Source: Mucilaginibacter gossypiicola
GTDB taxonomy: Bacteria > Bacteroidota > Bacteroidia > Sphingobacteriales > Sphingobacteriaceae
DNA: 64,000 nucleotides
Assembly: GCF_900110105.1 (NCBI RefSeq)
Contig: NZ_FOCL01000005.1
Span: 186,001 to 250,000 of the forward strand
Direction: 5' to 3'
Positions 29,162 to 37,222 of the stretch are shown piece after piece. The notes under the pieces are model-generated. The model worked only from the letters and a program-made list of their open reading frames with translations, had not been told where the DNA came from and searched no databases. Both the position numbers and the translations under genes were made by a program. The stretch's first letter is position 1. The number at the start of each line of letters is the position of its first letter.

Positions 29162-30808
29162 ATGAAGATCATCAGGTATATAATCCTTTTTTTAATCTTT
29201 TTGGGTTTTGCGTTCCGGGTTCATGCCCGGGTGTGGCAATGGTCGACCTTAATAAAAAACGCAAACGAGAACGCCGGACAGGCAAGGGCCTTTTTATGGA
29301 TCCCGCCAACTTGTAAGCAGATAAAGGCTGTCATATTCGCGCAAAACAATATGGAGGAAGAAAGCATATTGACGGATTCGAAATTCAGACGGGAGATGGG
29401 CAAATTGGGTATTGCCGAGGTCTGGGCGAGTCCGGCCTTTAACCTTAAGTTTTTATTTAACCAGGGGGCAGGCGAACAGTTTAACGCCATGATCACAGAT
29501 CTGGCCGATATTTCCGGTTACAATGAATTAAAAACAGTGCCGGTTATCCCCATAGGGCATTCGGCAGCAGCCAGTGCTCCTTATTATTTCGGGGCATGGA
29601 ACCCAAAGCGTACGCTGGCCTGTATCTCGGTAAGCGGGCAATGGCCCTATGTGCGGAATGTTTTCGCTCCAGATATCTGGCGCAAAGATCAAGGCCTTGA
29701 TTTTATTCCCTGCCTGGAAACCATGGGCGAGTATGAAGCCGCCGCTACCTGGAGTGACGAAGGATTGAACGAGCGGCAGGAACACCCGTTTTTGCCATTA
29801 AGTATGTTATCAAACCCGGCCCAGGGGCATTTTGCCGCCACACAGGAAAAGATCGATTACCTGGCTTTTTATATTAAAAAAGCTATCAAATACAGGTTGC
29901 CAAAACGAGTTCCGGTTGGAAGCGCTCCGGATTTGGTGCCTGTCGATCCCACAAAAACAGGCTGGCTAGTTGATAAATGGCGGTACGATAGGCCGCCGTT
30001 AGCAGAACCTGGGCCTGTAGGCCAATACAAAGGCGATGTTGCCAACGCGTTTTGGTATTTTGATGAAGAAACCGCTAAGGTAACCTCAGCCTATCAGGCA
30101 GCGCACCGCAATCAAAAGCCGCAGTTGATAGGTTACCTGCAAAACGGAAAAATGACCGAGCAGCGAAACACCCACCAGCAGGTTAACCTGAAATTTGAGC
30201 CGGAAGCAGATGGTATCACCTTTAAACTCCATGCCGCCTTTTATGATACGGTTGCCGGCGGAAGCCCGCGCCTGCCTGTTTGGGCAGGCATGCCGGTTGG
30301 CTCATTTATAGGGCATGCTTCCGGAGGTATTCCGATAAGCATAGATTGCATAACGGGGCCGGTTGTTAAAATAGATGATTCTACTTTCCGTGTAAACCCA
30401 CGTGCGGGTTATTGGGAAAACCCGCATAGTTATGAACTTTGGTTTGCGGCCACCCAGCCCGGCGATACATATTATAAACCGGCAGTACAACAAGCATTAA
30501 TGGTTGTACCACCGCGTAACACCGTTGGTAGAGAGCAGCACATCAACTTTTTGCCCATATCCAACCAAAAGCAAAACTCGCAAGGTATTAAATTGAGCGC
30601 GACATCGGATGCGGGCGTGCCCGTAGGCTTTTACGTGTTGGAAGGTCCGGCAGAGTTATCGGGCGATAAGTTGAATTTAACCGTTATCCCGCCCCGAAGC
30701 CGTTTCCCGGTAAAGGTAACCTTGGTTGCCTGGCAATATGGCAATAGCAGCGAACCCAAATTACAGACAGCAGCGCCTGTTACACAAACTTTCTTTATCC
30801 AAAAATAA
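29162..30808 (+). CDS. Putative secreted esterase, alpha/beta hydrolase fold (tandem copy 1)
   Basis: I do not recognise a named family. The start at ATG 29162 gives a signal peptide (MKIIRY to VHA); the in-frame TTG at 29150 overlaps the previous stop. Residues about 25-255 fit an alpha/beta hydrolase: AFLWIPPTCKQIKAVIFAQNN (beta strands), PIGHSAAASAPY with nucleophile Ser134 in a GHSA elbow, and a candidate His223 (AQGHFAAT). The acid residue is not clear. Residues about 260-545 are beta-rich, with ANAFWYFDEETAK and FEPEADGITFKL. The next gene encodes a clear paralogue one base downstream. Position in the PUL suggests deacetylation or demethylation of the glycan, which is inference. Confidence 0.65.
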   Translation: MKIIRYIILFLIFLGFAFRVHARVWQWSTLIKNANENAGQARAFLWIPPTCKQIKAVIFAQNNMEEESILTDSKFRREMGKLGIAEVWASPAFNLKFLFNQGAGEQFNAMITDLADISGYNELKTVPVIPIGHSAAASAPYYFGAWNPKRTLACISVSGQWPYVRNVFAPDIWRKDQGLDFIPCLETMGEYEAAATWSDEGLNERQEHPFLPLSMLSNPAQGHFAATQEKIDYLAFYIKKAIKYRLPKRVPVGSAPDLVPVDPTKTGWLVDKWRYDRPPLAEPGPVGQYKGDVANAFWYFDEETAKVTSAYQAAHRNQKPQLIGYLQNGKMTEQRNTHQQVNLKFEPEADGITFKLHAAFYDTVAGGSPRLPVWAGMPVGSFIGHASGGIPISIDCITGPVVKIDDSTFRVNPRAGYWENPHSYELWFAATQPGDTYYKPAVQQALMVVPPRNTVGREQHINFLPISNQKQNSQGIKLSATSDAGVPVGFYVLEGPAELSGDKLNLTVIPPRSRFPVKVTLVAWQYGNSSEPKLQTAAPVTQTFFIQK

Positions 30809-30809
30809 C

Positions 30810-32420
30810 ATGACACGTAAAATACTGACGCTTATTATTCTTGTTTGTACAATGCAGGCGGCTGCTGCTCAATACCATCCGGAAGATCATGTCTACCAGT
30901 ATAGCGTTAAGGTGGGGAGCCGTGATGCTTACCTGTGGATCCCGCCGAAATGTAAAAGTGTAAGGGGAGTGATCATCGCCCTGTCAAACCTGCTCGAACG
31001 CAACTGGCTGGAAGCCCCGGTGATGAGGCGTACCGCGGCTAAAATTGGTTTGGCCATCATATGGATAGGGCCTGCGGAAAAAGGCGATGAGTTGTTTACT
31101 GCTGATATGAAACCCGGTATGGATAAGGTATTTCAAAAAATGATGGACGATCTGGCTGTCGAATCGGGTTATAGTGAATTGAAAACCGTGCCTGTCATCC
31201 CCACAGGGCACTCGGCAAACGGCCATTTTGCCTGGACATTCGCTAGTGCTTTCCCTGAGCGTACTATAGCAGCGATACCCGTTAAAACTGTTCCTTATCC
31301 TGATAGTTTAAGGTTTAAAAACATTCCCGTTTGTTACATCGTAGGACAAACGACGGAATGGCCGCAGTTCCGGGTGCCAGATCCCGCGACCACACCCGGC
31401 GAACGCGATTTTTATTGGCCGGTTGTTAAAAACACGGCATTAGCGCTCCGTGCCAAAGACCCTGAAAATCTTGTGTCGGTAGTAACTGATCCCGGTGGGG
31501 GGCACTTCGACTGGTCAGATAAGCTATCGGATTTCATGGTCCTTTTTATCCGGAAAGCTTGCCATTACCGTCTCCCCGATAGCGGGGAAACAACTCTTAA
31601 GCCCATTACAAAGGAAAAAGGGTGGATGACCGGTACAGGTGGCATGGTAAAAGATGAGTTTAATGCCGCACCATATGGGCTGTTTAAAGGTGGAGCTTTA
31701 AAGGGGTACTGGTTTTTCGACAAGCAAATCGCTGAAGCGGCTGTAGCATTTGAAGGTGACCGGGTAGCAAGAGAGAAGCAAATGCCAACCTTTTTACAGG
31801 ATGGAAAGCCGTTGCCGGTAGCTAAACTGGGTTATGCCGCGCTAAAGTTTGAACCGGAAAACGATGGCGTTTCTTTTAATTTGACAGGCGGTTTCTTAAC
31901 CGCGCTACCGCCCGAACTCATTGGAGCTGGCAATCCATTGGGCCACGCACAGGGTCCGGTTCGTTTTAAAATTATCAAGGGACCCGCTATTCAAGCCGGT
32001 AACACTTCGTTTAAATTACAGTTTGACCGCGGTGCCACAGGCGGGGAACTATGGCTGATGGCCGAACATCCCGGAAATTATCAATACCGGCATGCCGTTC
32101 AACCCGGAATGATGCGCATTCCTTCAAAACTTACGGATGGCACGGCACAAAATATAAGTTTTGACACCATACCGGATATAAACATTCATACCAGATCAGT
32201 TATGCTTAATGCTTCGTCAACCTCAGGGTTGCCCGTTAGTTATTATGTAACTGCCGGACCCGCTTATATTGCTGGTAACAAATTGAAAATTACCCAGGTA
32301 CCGCCCAAAAGCAGGATGCCGGTTAAAGTTACCGTTATAGCCTATCAATGGGGAAAAATGAATGGTTTAAAGGTTGCCAGCGCCATACCCATTATCCGCA
32401 CTTTTTATATAAAGAGATAA
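30810..32420 (+). CDS. Putative secreted esterase, alpha/beta hydrolase fold (tandem copy 2)
   Basis: Paralogue of the gene just upstream, with one base between them. The ATG at 30810 gives a signal peptide ending AAAQ (residue about 20); the longer frame from 30726 would overlap the first copy and lacks a leader. Shared features are AYLWIPPKCKSVRGVIIA, ELKTVPVIPTGHSANGHFAW with Ser135, and GGGHFDW with His232. The beta-rich C-terminal half contains KGYWFFDKQIAE and FEPENDGVSFNL, and both copies end with the same PP(R/K)SR(F/M)PVKVT segment. The residues after the nucleophile differ (GHSAA versus GHSAN), so the copies have probably diverged in specificity. It is the last gene before a terminator. 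Confidence 0.65.
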   Translation: MTRKILTLIILVCTMQAAAAQYHPEDHVYQYSVKVGSRDAYLWIPPKCKSVRGVIIALSNLLERNWLEAPVMRRTAAKIGLAIIWIGPAEKGDELFTADMKPGMDKVFQKMMDDLAVESGYSELKTVPVIPTGHSANGHFAWTFASAFPERTIAAIPVKTVPYPDSLRFKNIPVCYIVGQTTEWPQFRVPDPATTPGERDFYWPVVKNTALALRAKDPENLVSVVTDPGGGHFDWSDKLSDFMVLFIRKACHYRLPDSGETTLKPITKEKGWMTGTGGMVKDEFNAAPYGLFKGGALKGYWFFDKQIAEAAVAFEGDRVAREKQMPTFLQDGKPLPVAKLGYAALKFEPENDGVSFNLTGGFLTALPPELIGAGNPLGHAQGPVRFKIIKGPAIQAGNTSFKLQFDRGATGGELWLMAEHPGNYQYRHAVQPGMMRIPSKLTDGTAQNISFDTIPDINIHTRSVMLNASSTSGLPVSYYVTAGPAYIAGNKLKITQVPPKSRMPVKVTVIAYQWGKMNGLKVASAIPIIRTFYIKR

Positions 32421-32439
32421 TAAATAAGAAAAAAAACAG

Positions 32440-32468
32440 CAGTGACCCGGTTATAGGTCACCGTTTTT
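32440..32468 (+). terminator. Rho-independent terminator ending the GH88 operon
   Basis: GTGACC and GGTCAC form a 6-bp stem around an eight-base loop, followed by CGTTTTTG. It lies about 20 bases past the last stop codon of the eleven-gene run. Confidence 0.7.
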
Positions 32469-32827
32469 GAAATAATTAACTAACACTATTTACTGTTTAT
32501 AATATCATTATGAATAACACCAAATTAACTATCAACACCCAATAACATTCTTAAAACCAATGCCTATGTAAAAATGAGAAATTAAGTAAAAACCGGAACC
32601 GATAGCCAGTCTGGCTGATTGTTTACCGTTATGGTATGAGCCCATCTTATACCTTGAAAACTGGACGGCCAATTCCAGTAAAAAACCAAAGCTGATGTAA
32701 AAATAGTGAAGTACCCATTTCGGGCGTCTGTAGGATTGCTATTGCCTTTTTATTAGCCGCAGCAGCCGAATGTGGTATGCGCTATTTGTCATGAGCAATT
32801 ATTTACCAATTAAATTTTAACCAGATT
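32469..32827. other. Noncoding gap before the third lyase-like gene
   Basis: About 360 AT-rich bases without a credible gene. I find no C-run promoter here. GCTATTTG at about 32790 fits six of eight positions of a -7 box and is a weak promoter candidate for the gene at 32828. Confidence 0.3.
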
Positions 32828-34078
32828 ATGAAAAAAAAATTGTTTTATGCCGGTATTGTGTTCGTTTTATTTACCGGCTGCGCTAAAGTGAAAAATCAGA
32901 CAGTTGAACAGCCCGCCGGACACAATGACGGCAAATTGAAAACCACGTTAATGACTTTCGTGCACCCGGGAACCGTACTTACCAAGCCGCAATTGCAATA
33001 CGCGTATGCGCAGGCAATTGCCAATGTTGAGCCATGGAAAACAACCTTTGCCAACTTTCAATCTAATTATGCATCCTTTTTATCAAGTGCTTACACCGCC
33101 CATGCGCATGCCCAGGTTGGCAGGAACTTGTACAAGGCTGATTATGAAAATGATGCTATGGCAATGTTTGTTAATGGCGTAATGTGGAACATGACAGGAC
33201 AAAGCCAATACGCCGATAAGGTGGTTCAACTTTTGGATGCCTGGACATCAACATGCACATCCATTCAATATCCCGATAATGACTGGCAATTATGTAACGG
33301 GTATGGTCTGCATTTTATGATTTACGGTGCCGACCTGATTTATAATTACCCGGGTTTTACATCGGTAAAAAAAACAAACGCTAAAAATCTTTTTACCATT
33401 TTTTATAACTATTACGCAACTTATGCAACGGCAAATGGCAAAACTAACCCGTTTGTAGTTAGTGGATGGCCGTCATGGGGTTCGAGCGCGGGCAAATTTA
33501 TTATGGCCTACGGAATATTCTGTGAAAATCAAACTGCCTATGACTTATCGCTCGAATATTTCAGCAGAACCGCTGCAAACGGTGCCGATAACGGCACAAA
33601 TGTAACCGCATTTCTGTCAACAGGTCAGCCGGTTGAGTGCGGACGCGACCAGTATTATGCGCAACTGAACCTGGCCAGCTTTTTGGAATGGGCACAAATG
33701 GCATATAACCAGGGAAGCACGGCTTTGTACGATGCAAGAAGCGGTGTAATTGGCAAGGCAATGGAATACGTTGCTAAATATAATCTTGGCAACAGTGTGA
33801 CCTGGACTTCAGTTACCCCCGCAACGCCAATCTGGGCGGTAACACCGCCCATTACAGCTATTTCTACTGCCAACCGTGGCAATTACCGGCCCATCTGGTA
33901 TATGGCTTATAATTATTACCACCGGTATCGTGGTTTAAGTATGCCTTACACTGAGCAGGTGATCGGGAGCCATGTAAATGAAGGTCAAACAGCCACTATT
34001 ACCGATGAAGTGGGATATGGCAGTTTGTTTTATTGCAACTCATCACAAACTGTTGTTGCTCCACCCTATACCTGGTAA
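32828..34078 (+). CDS. Alginate-lyase-family lipoprotein, single toroid domain (paralogue 3)
   Basis: Third and shortest (416 residues) of the lyase-like paralogues. Lipoprotein leader with Cys18 (FTGC), then FVHPGTVLTKPQ and the helical toroid to the end, with no accessory domains. PVECGRDQYYAQLN gives Arg273 and Tyr277 at the site where paralogue 2 has Arg and His. The NGxWD motif of the other two is replaced by GWPSWGSSAG, so this copy is the most divergent and may cut another linkage or only bind. It has its own long upstream gap and a strong terminator behind it, so it is probably transcribed alone. Fold call is good; activity uncertain. Confidence 0.72.
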   Translation: MKKKLFYAGIVFVLFTGCAKVKNQTVEQPAGHNDGKLKTTLMTFVHPGTVLTKPQLQYAYAQAIANVEPWKTTFANFQSNYASFLSSAYTAHAHAQVGRNLYKADYENDAMAMFVNGVMWNMTGQSQYADKVVQLLDAWTSTCTSIQYPDNDWQLCNGYGLHFMIYGADLIYNYPGFTSVKKTNAKNLFTIFYNYYATYATANGKTNPFVVSGWPSWGSSAGKFIMAYGIFCENQTAYDLSLEYFSRTAANGADNGTNVTAFLSTGQPVECGRDQYYAQLNLASFLEWAQMAYNQGSTALYDARSGVIGKAMEYVAKYNLGNSVTWTSVTPATPIWAVTPPITAISTANRGNYRPIWYMAYNYYHRYRGLSMPYTEQVIGSHVNEGQTATITDEVGYGSLFYCNSSQTVVAPPYTW

Positions 34079-34099
34079 AAAGGTAATTCGAAAATGTGT

Positions 34100-34134
34100 T
34101 CAAAAGCTGGATTTTATATCCGGCTTTTGATTTT
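34100..34134. terminator. Bidirectional terminator between convergent genes
   Basis: Two 13-base arms, TCAAAAGCTGGAT and ATCCGGCTTTTGA, pair fully (one G-T pair) around a TTTAT loop, followed on the plus strand by TTTTC. It sits between the plus-strand lyase-like gene and the minus-strand GH29 gene and probably serves both. Confidence 0.85.
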
Positions 34135-34185
34135 CTATCACATCGAAGTTTGGAAACACATCGCTGATCACCATCCGCGCAGCTG

Positions 34186-35547
34186 TTATTTTAGTTTCAG
34201 CGCAAACGTGGTCACAGCGGGGTTCAGTTGATCTGTATTTATTTTTAACGTAACGCCTTCTCGGTTTTGTTTGAATTTTACTTTCCCGCCACCAAGGATA
34301 GTACAAGATAGTATTTTGCTTTCTACGGCAGGTAAACTGAGCGTTGCGGTTATCGAAGCAGAATTGAGCAGGTGCACATAGATTATCTTTTCTTTATGGG
34401 TACTTCCGTACAGGCTATCGATTGGTTGGAAAGGTCCGGGTCTTGTAGCATATATGCTTTCACCATTTATCTTTAACCAGTTGCCTACTTCTTTCAAACG
34501 GGCTGCATGCGAGGATGGGATCACACCGTCCTGATTCGGCCCGACATTTAAAAGCATATTCCCTCCGCGATCAACGACATTCACCAGCATTTGGATGATA
34601 CTTTTCAGCGACATGAGCTGCTGGGTTTTATTAAAACCCCAGCTTGAACCATTTAGATTTAAGCATTTTTCCCAGGGTATGTCAATGATCGGGCCTTTTA
34701 CCTCCGCAGGACCTTCATTTACCTGGAAATCGCCAAACATGCCCGACCGCGGGTTGATCACTACATCCGGCTGATATTTGCGAACCATCGCATTTAGTTT
34801 AAGCGGTTCCCAAAGCCACGCCGCATCAGCGTCGCCTCCTTTGTGTGCCAACCAGCCACCATCATACCACAATATGTCTATCTTGCCGTAATTTTTCATA
34901 AGTTCTTCTACCTGGCCATATGCCTGTTCTTTCATTGCGGCAGCACTTTCTGGCAGTCCCTTTGGATCAAAATATCCTGGAAAGCGCCAATCCATAGGTG
35001 AATAGTATATGCCTACGCCCAGGCCGGCTTTTCTACATGCCGCAGTATATCCCGCTACAAAATCACAGTGTGCGGCTGTTTCCATCGTATTGAAGTGCCG
35101 GTAGCTTGAAGGACTGTTCCACATGGCGAAGCCATCATGATGCCTCGCGACCATAACCATATATTTCATTCCGGAACTTTTAGCTATTTGAGCCCAATCA
35201 GATGCATTAAATGATTTGGGATTGAATTGATCAGCCAGTTTCGCATATGTTTCGGCCGGTATTTTTTGATTGAACATCGTCCACTCGCCTGTAGCCGGAA
35301 TAGCGTATAAACCCCAATGAATGAACATGCCAAACTTTGCATCTTCCCACCATTGCATTTTTTCTGAAGACAGATTGAGCCCGGGACCTTTTAAACCGGT
35401 TACCCCGCCTTTGAAAGACTTAAAAGCGGCGTTACTCTTTTCCATAGATTTTTGTTCGTCCGTACCCATTTGCTGAGCGTAACCTGAGAACGCGAATAAC
35501 AAAAACGAAAGCAAGGAGATTGGTTTTTTAATATTTAAAATTAACAT
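34186..35547 (-). CDS. Glycoside hydrolase family 29, alpha-L-fucosidase
   Basis: Releases alpha-linked L-fucose by a retaining mechanism. The start at 35547 gives a signal peptide (MLILNIKKP to GYAQ). A -7 box for this strand lies at 35620-35627, so the longer reading frame beginning at 35622 starts inside the promoter and cannot be right; an ATG at 35568 is the only real alternative. Family motifs are KFGMFIHWGLYAIP, ARHHDGFAMWNS and DILWYDGG, whose Asp (residue 229 from the chosen start) is the likely nucleophile. LLNVGPNQDG closes the barrel, and a C-terminal beta-sandwich follows. Length about 453 residues is normal. It has its own copy of the C-run promoter and is convergent with the lyase-like gene. 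Confidence 0.93.
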   Translation of the reverse strand: MLILNIKKPISLLSFLLFAFSGYAQQMGTDEQKSMEKSNAAFKSFKGGVTGLKGPGLNLSSEKMQWWEDAKFGMFIHWGLYAIPATGEWTMFNQKIPAETYAKLADQFNPKSFNASDWAQIAKSSGMKYMVMVARHHDGFAMWNSPSSYRHFNTMETAAHCDFVAGYTAACRKAGLGVGIYYSPMDWRFPGYFDPKGLPESAAAMKEQAYGQVEELMKNYGKIDILWYDGGWLAHKGGDADAAWLWEPLKLNAMVRKYQPDVVINPRSGMFGDFQVNEGPAEVKGPIIDIPWEKCLNLNGSSWGFNKTQQLMSLKSIIQMLVNVVDRGGNMLLNVGPNQDGVIPSSHAARLKEVGNWLKINGESIYATRPGPFQPIDSLYGSTHKEKIIYVHLLNSASITATLSLPAVESKILSCTILGGGKVKFKQNREGVTLKINTDQLNPAVTTFALKLK

Positions 35548-35619
35548 AGGGAATAATTGGTTGATCATGTAAATAGGTTGTTCAAGTATAACAGACAGAA
35601 TTTGTTGATAACCCGGTAG

Positions 35620-35680
35620 CAAATATAGATGAAGACCCTATATAAGCAGGGGGACTGGCAGGCCAAAAGGAGGGGGGATA
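35620..35680 (-). promoter_or_regulatory. Composite promoter, copy F, for the minus-strand GH29 gene
   Basis: Read on the minus strand: ATCCCCCCT, then TTTTGGCC, then CCCCCT, with 23 bp between the two T ends, and a perfect -7 box TATATTTG (bases 35627-35620) 21 bp after the second run. It has the same geometry as the plus-strand copies and points toward the GH29 start about 55-75 bases downstream. Confidence 0.7.
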
Positions 35681-35742
35681 TTAGATGATGATCTCCTTTA
35701 AATAGGGGAGCCTCATTAATGCCTAATATCACATTTCACAGA

Positions 35743-36741
35743 TCAGTTTGCATCAGGCGTAAACGTATAAAACTCATAGGTTATAGTCCAGTTCAGGGTT
35801 TGACCTGGTGCAACAGTGATTTTTATATACGGTTCCGGGCAGGCAGTAGTAGCGCAAGCCCAAAAAACAACCTTTTTTAAAGGCTGATCCGAAGTTGCCC
35901 TTATGCCTGCACCTGTCTGGTGGTTTTCCATTTTGAAATCGTAGTCCAGCGCATCGTTTCCAAAACCAGTCAGGCTATCGCACTGTAACCACTCATTGCC
36001 TTGCAATACCTTCAGAAAGCTAAGAGTGTTACCATGGATAACGGCATTTGTGCCCCACCATTTACCTGTTGCCTTCACATTTCCACGAAATTTTATTTTT
36101 ATAGCAGGACCCGTAGGCTGATTATCGATTACCGGGAAATTATGGTCAAATACATCGGTTACTATCGGCCTTTTGCCAATATTTTTCAGGCTGTGTTTTA
36201 AAACCATTTTGGGCTCCCCTCTTATCAAGCTTACGGTTTTCGTGTACAGGTATGCATATCCGGATGCATCATGCAGTGTATGTTGATAAACTATGGCATT
36301 TTTTCCTCTCCTAACTGTCCATATGCCACCATCTACAATTTTGTAAAGTTCTTTCGGCTTATATGGTGTGTCAGATTTTTTTCGCAAAACGCCCACGCCT
36401 ATGACCACAAAGGTTTTTCCCTGTTTTGCATCATTATAGCCTATAGGACTAAAAGACTCAACCGGGCCGATTACAGCATCGTTATTTGTTGCAGCATAAG
36501 CGGTTGACCATTGCCCGAAAAAGGTATGCCCTTTATAACGAAGTCCTGAAAAAACTCCGGCCCAGTCAAAACGTGTACCGCAGTAGTATCCATTTTCCGG
36601 ATCAACCAGATATAGGTCAGCAACGATCATTCCGTTTGAAATGGTGTGTTTTGGAGATGATGTTGAAGGGATTACACAACAGGAAAGCCCAAAGAAAAAG
36701 GCAATGAAATTTGCGTTTACTTTAAACCATTGGCTTAGCAT
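35743..36741 (-). CDS. Uncharacterised PUL-associated protein, possibly galactose-mutarotase-like fold
   Basis: I do not recognise a characterised family. The 332-residue protein has a hydrophobic N-terminal leader with two Cys (GLSCC, about 19-22), so it is exported and may be a lipoprotein, though the lipobox is not standard. The mature part is beta-rich. NGYYCGTRFDWAGVFSGLRY (about 50-69) is its most distinctive motif, followed by GKTFVVIGVGVLRK and VFDHNFPVIDNQPTG. The pattern of strands resembles aldose-1-epimerase-like beta-sandwich proteins, but no catalytic His/Glu set is clear to me. It lies upstream of the GH29 gene on the same strand, with promoter F between them, so it is probably a separate transcript. 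Confidence 0.6.
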   Translation of the reverse strand: MLSQWFKVNANFIAFFFGLSCCVIPSTSSPKHTISNGMIVADLYLVDPENGYYCGTRFDWAGVFSGLRYKGHTFFGQWSTAYAATNNDAVIGPVESFSPIGYNDAKQGKTFVVIGVGVLRKKSDTPYKPKELYKIVDGGIWTVRRGKNAIVYQHTLHDASGYAYLYTKTVSLIRGEPKMVLKHSLKNIGKRPIVTDVFDHNFPVIDNQPTGPAIKIKFRGNVKATGKWWGTNAVIHGNTLSFLKVLQGNEWLQCDSLTGFGNDALDYDFKMENHQTGAGIRATSDQPLKKVVFWACATTACPEPYIKITVAPGQTLNWTITYEFYTFTPDAN

Positions 36742-37012
36742 GACTTTAAATTTCTTAAGGTATATGGATTGTTTTTAGCTTTATTGATCGTTACAAAGAT
36801 GAACAGCCCCGTCAAATCCTATACGCTATTTTAGGTATAAATCGAGTTCAGATTGATCGAAATTACCGGGTTTGGTTGGCATAGGTGTAACATTAAATTG
36901 ATAAAGCACTTATGGCAGTTGCCTGATGAGATTGTCCGCATCCTTGTTCAGCCATTTGCATGCATACTAACAGCTCACCAGATTTTTTACATATCGACAA
37001 CTGTGATAATTA
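36742..37012. other. Divergent intergenic region, left part
   Basis: About 270 bases between the minus-strand unknown gene and the promoter of lacI. For the minus strand, CATCTTTG near 36796-36803 fits seven of eight positions of the -7 box and could serve the unknown gene. I see no C-run repeat upstream of it and no other structure. Confidence 0.3.
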
Positions 37013-37071
37013 TTCCCCCCTCTGTTTGATCTTATCACCCCCCTTTTTATCATATGCTTTAAACGAATTTG
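37013..37071 (+). promoter_or_regulatory. Composite promoter, copy B, upstream of lacI-type gene
   Basis: ATTCCCCCCT ends at 37021 and CCCCCCT at 37044 (23 bp apart), with TTTGATC between. The -7 position 20 bp further reads CGAATTTG: the TTTG is kept but TA is replaced by CG, so this copy should be weaker. It would place the regulator gene (start 37223) under the same control as its presumed targets. Confidence 0.55.
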
Positions 37072-37222
37072 CAAAGCTGCATTTAGCTGCGGGCTCCCTG
37101 GCATCAAATGGGGGTGAATCAAGACAGCTGTATTTGTTTGGTCTTCGAAAGGAATAAGAGGGTAAGGGACCGGTAATTTATGTGATTAATAACTATCAAA
37201 ATTTGAGGGAAATATAAGCAGG

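Noticed and set aside
30726-30809. Longer frame for the second esterase, overlapping the first by 83 bases
   Set aside because: The ATG at 30810 directly follows the first stop codon and gives a clean signal peptide like that of its paralogue.
35548-35622. Longer GH29 reading frame starting at 35622 on the minus strand
   Set aside because: Its start codon lies within the predicted -7 box (35620-35627), and the extra residues come before a good signal peptide.
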